Assembly: GCF_016899955.1 (NCBI RefSeq)
Contig: NZ_JACJJL010000020.1
Coordinates: 18,602 to 82,601 of the forward strand
Reading direction: 5' to 3'
DNA length: 64,000 nt
Source of the DNA: Marseilla massiliensis
Lineage (GTDB): Bacteria; Bacteroidota; Bacteroidia; Bacteroidales; Bacteroidaceae
The notes under the pieces were generated by a model. That model did no database searches. It was not told the origin of the DNA and saw nothing but the letters and a program-made list of their open reading frames with translations. A program made the translations under genes and the position numbers. Below, piece by piece: positions 61,420 through 64,000 of this stretch (position 1 is the stretch's first letter; each line of letters opens with the position of its first letter).

Positions 61420-63702
61420 TCACCTGCGCGTCACTTTGCGCACGCTCTGCCTGCCGTCGGCATATTTGGTTACCATTATGTTAACGCCCTTGCCGGGGGT
61501 TGCGGTCTGCACGCCCTGCAGGTTGTAGTAGCTTACCGATGCCGGTTGGCCGAGCGCAATGTCGTCGATTCCGCTGCTCAACTGTGCCACCTTGCCCTCG
61601 ATGACAACGTTGGCTATGGCCGTTTGCTTGCCCGCATTCACATTATATATATACAGCAACATAGAGCTTTCGCCGGTGCCGGCCGTCATGTCGGTGGTTG
61701 GCTGCGAGAAGTCGGTATACCATCCCGACTCCTGCTTGTTGCGGTTGATGTCGCCTCCGGTCACTATGGCCGTCTCGGTGTTGTTGCATTGCCATGCAAG
61801 GTCGAACACTCCGCTGTCTGTGCCTATGCGCGACAGCATCACCCTGACGGCTGTCGGCGTGAAGTAGATGCCGTTGGCCGGTGTCACCGAGAACCTGATG
61901 CGGTTGGCCGACGAGGCTGTCGACTGCTTCTCGGCCGACGTCAGCTCGGTCATTGTCGTGCCGTTGATGTTGCGGGTGCCGTCGGGCGTGAGGTTAGAGC
62001 CAATCTCCATTGATGTCGATTCTATGTATTCAGCCAGTCCGCCCGACACGGTAGCCTCTTCCGTCGAGCCCGAAGAGAGAGCCCATGTTATTGTTCCCGA
62101 ACCCAGCTCCTCAAGGTCGTCGGGATTGGCGGGCAGGTCATCGGGCAGGTTGATGGCCTCTACCACAGTGCCGTCGGTCTTGGTGTATTGCGGGTAATAC
62201 TCCTCGACGGCCTCTATGGCGTCGGCGTTGCCGGCCAGCATTATGTCTTGCACGATGCTGTTGGCATAGACCTCAATGTTGGTATAGTATTTCGCAGGGT
62301 CGAGAGTGGTGGCCGTGGCGTCGTCGGGGTTGGCCGGGTCAAGCCCGTTGGCCCGCTCCCAAGTGTCGGGTATGCCGTCGTTGTCTTCGTCGAAAGCCTC
62401 AGGTCGCGAGGCTCGGTCGAGCGAATAGCCTCCCTGGTCGGCCACGAGGTCGAGCATGCCGGCGCGTTTTGTCACCGAGCCGCTGTAGGTGGCAGTGCCG
62501 GCGTAGGCCTCTTCGGCATAGCGTGCGTCCTGCATGTCGCGGCTGAGCGACGCCCCGGCGTAGAGGCGCACCTTCTCGTAGGCCGTCTCGGCGCTGTGGG
62601 TGGTCACGGTGCCGGCCTCTATGGGGGCGTCGAGGCGCACGCTGACGGTGGCGCCGGCACCCATGCCATACATGCCTGCCTTGTCGGTGAACGTCGGGCG
62701 CCCGTCGTCATAGGTCACGCCCTGCCAGTCGTAGTTGGCCCCATAGCCGTCTACGTAGTTGCCGTCGATGTAATATCTCGACTTCATGCCTATCAGTTCG
62801 TCGGGCGCCCCTTCGCTGTTGCCCGAGCTGGCCGTAGAGCATTCGGTCACACGGTCTTTGTGCGACGTGCCCGGCCCGGCCTTGTAGTAGTTGTTTACCA
62901 TGTTGACAAAGCCGCCCCCGGGACCGCCGTAGCATCCGCCCGTGCCCCAGTTGTAGATGAGGCAGTTGCGGAAGTCTACGCGCTCGGCCATCACCGTGTT
63001 GTCGTATTCGTCCTGGTCGTATCCGTCCCATGCGTAGCGTGCGCCGTTGAAGCGCGGCGAGCGGTTGTTGAGGTGGGCCAGGAAGTTGTGGTGAAACGAT
63101 GCCCCCTTGCCGCCCCAGATGCCTCCGTAGCCGTGGGCGCCCTTGTTGTGGCCGGCGTTGTTGAGCGCCTCGGCCACCGTGCACCACTGCATGGTGAAGT
63201 CGCGGTTGTCGTAGAACGATGCCACCTCGTCGATGCTCCAGCTGAACGAGCAGTGGTCGAGCATTATGTTGCGGTGGTGGCGCGTCCAGGTGGCGTCGGC
63301 TCCGTCGTTGACGTCGCGCTCCTGCCCCCGGCGGAATCGCACAAACCGCACTATGATGTTGTCGCCGTTGTATTCAACGGTGTAGTAGCGCAGGGTTATG
63401 CCCTGCCCGGGGGCTGTCTGACCGAGTATTGTCGTGTTGCCGCCGATGTTTAGGTTGCGTTCCAGTTCTATCACTCCGCCCACGTCGAACACCACAATCT
63501 TCTTGTCGTTTCCGCTGACGGCCTCGCGCAGGCTGCCCTCGCCGGAGTCGTTGAGGTTGGTCACGTGTATCACTTTTCCGCCGCGCCCGCCGGTGGTGTA
63601 GCGCCCATGGCCCTCGGCTCCGGGGAAAGCCGGTGCCTGTGCCATGCTGATGCCGGCAATGGCCGAAGCGGCCAATGTCAGCGCAAGTCTTGTCTTTTTC
63701 AT
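61420..63702 (-). CDS. PL1 pectate lyase with accessory module
   Basis: The largest of the two pectate lyases here (760 residues). A signal (about 1-21) is followed by the beta-helix with AFPGAEGHGRYTTGGRGG, LDH (148-150) with SWSIDE and NNRSPRFNG (Arg214 or Arg217 as catalytic base). A calcium-type stretch FDEDNDGIPDTWERANGLDP follows (about 440). Residues about 534-708 are an accessory beta-module that matches the N-terminal module of the CE8 protein (both have a V-T-P-A-x-G segment, FTPT-x-V, then a GTD turn, and end near V-x-I-E-G). The tail is YYNLQGVQTATPGKGVNIMV. It is the first gene of the pectin locus; a -7 box lies at 63861-63868. Confidence 0.93.
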   Translation of the reverse strand: MKKTRLALTLAASAIAGISMAQAPAFPGAEGHGRYTTGGRGGKVIHVTNLNDSGEGSLREAVSGNDKKIVVFDVGGVIELERNLNIGGNTTILGQTAPGQGITLRYYTVEYNGDNIIVRFVRFRRGQERDVNDGADATWTRHHRNIMLDHCSFSWSIDEVASFYDNRDFTMQWCTVAEALNNAGHNKGAHGYGGIWGGKGASFHHNFLAHLNNRSPRFNGARYAWDGYDQDEYDNTVMAERVDFRNCLIYNWGTGGCYGGPGGGFVNMVNNYYKAGPGTSHKDRVTECSTASSGNSEGAPDELIGMKSRYYIDGNYVDGYGANYDWQGVTYDDGRPTFTDKAGMYGMGAGATVSVRLDAPIEAGTVTTHSAETAYEKVRLYAGASLSRDMQDARYAEEAYAGTATYSGSVTKRAGMLDLVADQGGYSLDRASRPEAFDEDNDGIPDTWERANGLDPANPDDATATTLDPAKYYTNIEVYANSIVQDIMLAGNADAIEAVEEYYPQYTKTDGTVVEAINLPDDLPANPDDLEELGSGTITWALSSGSTEEATVSGGLAEYIESTSMEIGSNLTPDGTRNINGTTMTELTSAEKQSTASSANRIRFSVTPANGIYFTPTAVRVMLSRIGTDSGVFDLAWQCNNTETAIVTGGDINRNKQESGWYTDFSQPTTDMTAGTGESSMLLYIYNVNAGKQTAIANVVIEGKVAQLSSGIDDIALGQPASVSYYNLQGVQTATPGKGVNIMVTKYADGRQSVRKVTRR

Positions 63703-63860
63703 TTCCTTATAGATAGTTTTAGTTATCGATAACTTTACGTATGGCCTGCCCTTGGCAGCGGCTTGCGGCTGTCGGGGCCCGCCTTTAGGCTCGGGGCCTT
63801 AGGTTTGCCTGTGGATTGTTGGTAGACAGGTGTATTTTAAGCACACAAAGTGTCTTGATG

Positions 63861-63868
63861 CAAAGATA
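63861..63868 (-). promoter_or_regulatory. -7 box for the PL1-CE8 transcript
   Basis: The minus strand reads TATCTTTG (TAnnTTTG), about 160 bp before the PL1 ATG. No TTTG at the expected -33 position. The rest of 63703-64000 shows no gene. Confidence 0.5.
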
Positions 63869-64000
63869 ATGCTTTTTCTGCAACAATGGCTTTTTTTCGG
63901 GCTGTTTTTCTCGCCTCGCGCCGTCTGTTGCGTGTTTTTGCGCCGTCGGCCCTCTTTTTCCGTGTGCCTGCCGGGCTTGCCGGGGCGTGCAGGGTGGGCG

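Noticed and set aside
62188..63453. 421-codon plus-strand frame opposite the PL1 gene
   Set aside because: Shadow of the PL1 beta-helix region; low-complexity Val/Gly/Ala composition.

Overview
The window is a piece of a Bacteroidales chromosome, most likely Prevotellaceae or Muribaculaceae. The evidence is SusC/SusD pairs, a hybrid two-component regulator (HTCS), promoter boxes of the TAnnTTTG type, surface lipoproteins with acidic residues after the lipidated Cys, and short C-terminal tails of the form G-I-Y-I-x-x-G-K-K. No rRNA, tRNA, CRISPR array, phage or complete insertion sequence was seen.

Layout. 1-4.3 kb (+): a galactanase (GH53, cut by the left edge), an alpha-amylase (GH13) and a second GH53, probably the end of another glycan locus. 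4.8-10.8 kb (-): housekeeping and accessory genes (sugar O-acetyltransferase, TIGR04076-like protein, alpha/beta hydrolase, PIF1-like helicase, mscL). 10.9-14 kb (+): gap, miaA and a lipid kinase, then a Crp/Fnr regulator on the other strand. 14.9-19.8 kb (+): a three-gene glycogen/alpha-glucan operon (debranching enzyme, glycosyltransferase, GH57) ended by a strong hairpin. 19.8-21 kb (-): two overlapping genes of unknown function. 21.7-26.6 kb (+): the HTCS and a lipoprotein.

26.9-63.7 kb, all on the minus strand, is a pectin utilisation locus of about 37 kb. In transcription order it holds PL1 pectate lyase, CE8 pectin methylesterase, then an eight-gene run (fasciclin lipoprotein, SusC, SusD, two fasciclin lipoproteins, SusC, SusD, beta-helix protein), then PL1, GH43, two GH3 and GH28. 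CE8 would remove methyl esters, the PL1 enzymes would cut homogalacturonan outside the cell, and two SusCD systems would import the products. GH28, GH43 and the GH3 pair would finish them, removing xylose or arabinose branches. The HTCS is the obvious candidate regulator and converges on the locus at 26.7 kb.

The most unusual points are: (1) the HTCS has a phospho-acceptor His, a receiver and an AraC output domain but no ATP-binding kinase domain; (2) the CE8, PL1 and beta-helix proteins share two mosaic accessory modules I cannot name; (3) three fasciclin lipoproteins are interleaved with two SusCD pairs; (4) two GH3 paralogues carry different inserts (PA14 or CBM6) at the same place; (5) a 200-bp intergenic element with terminal inverted repeats has a 54-bp relative 21 kb away.
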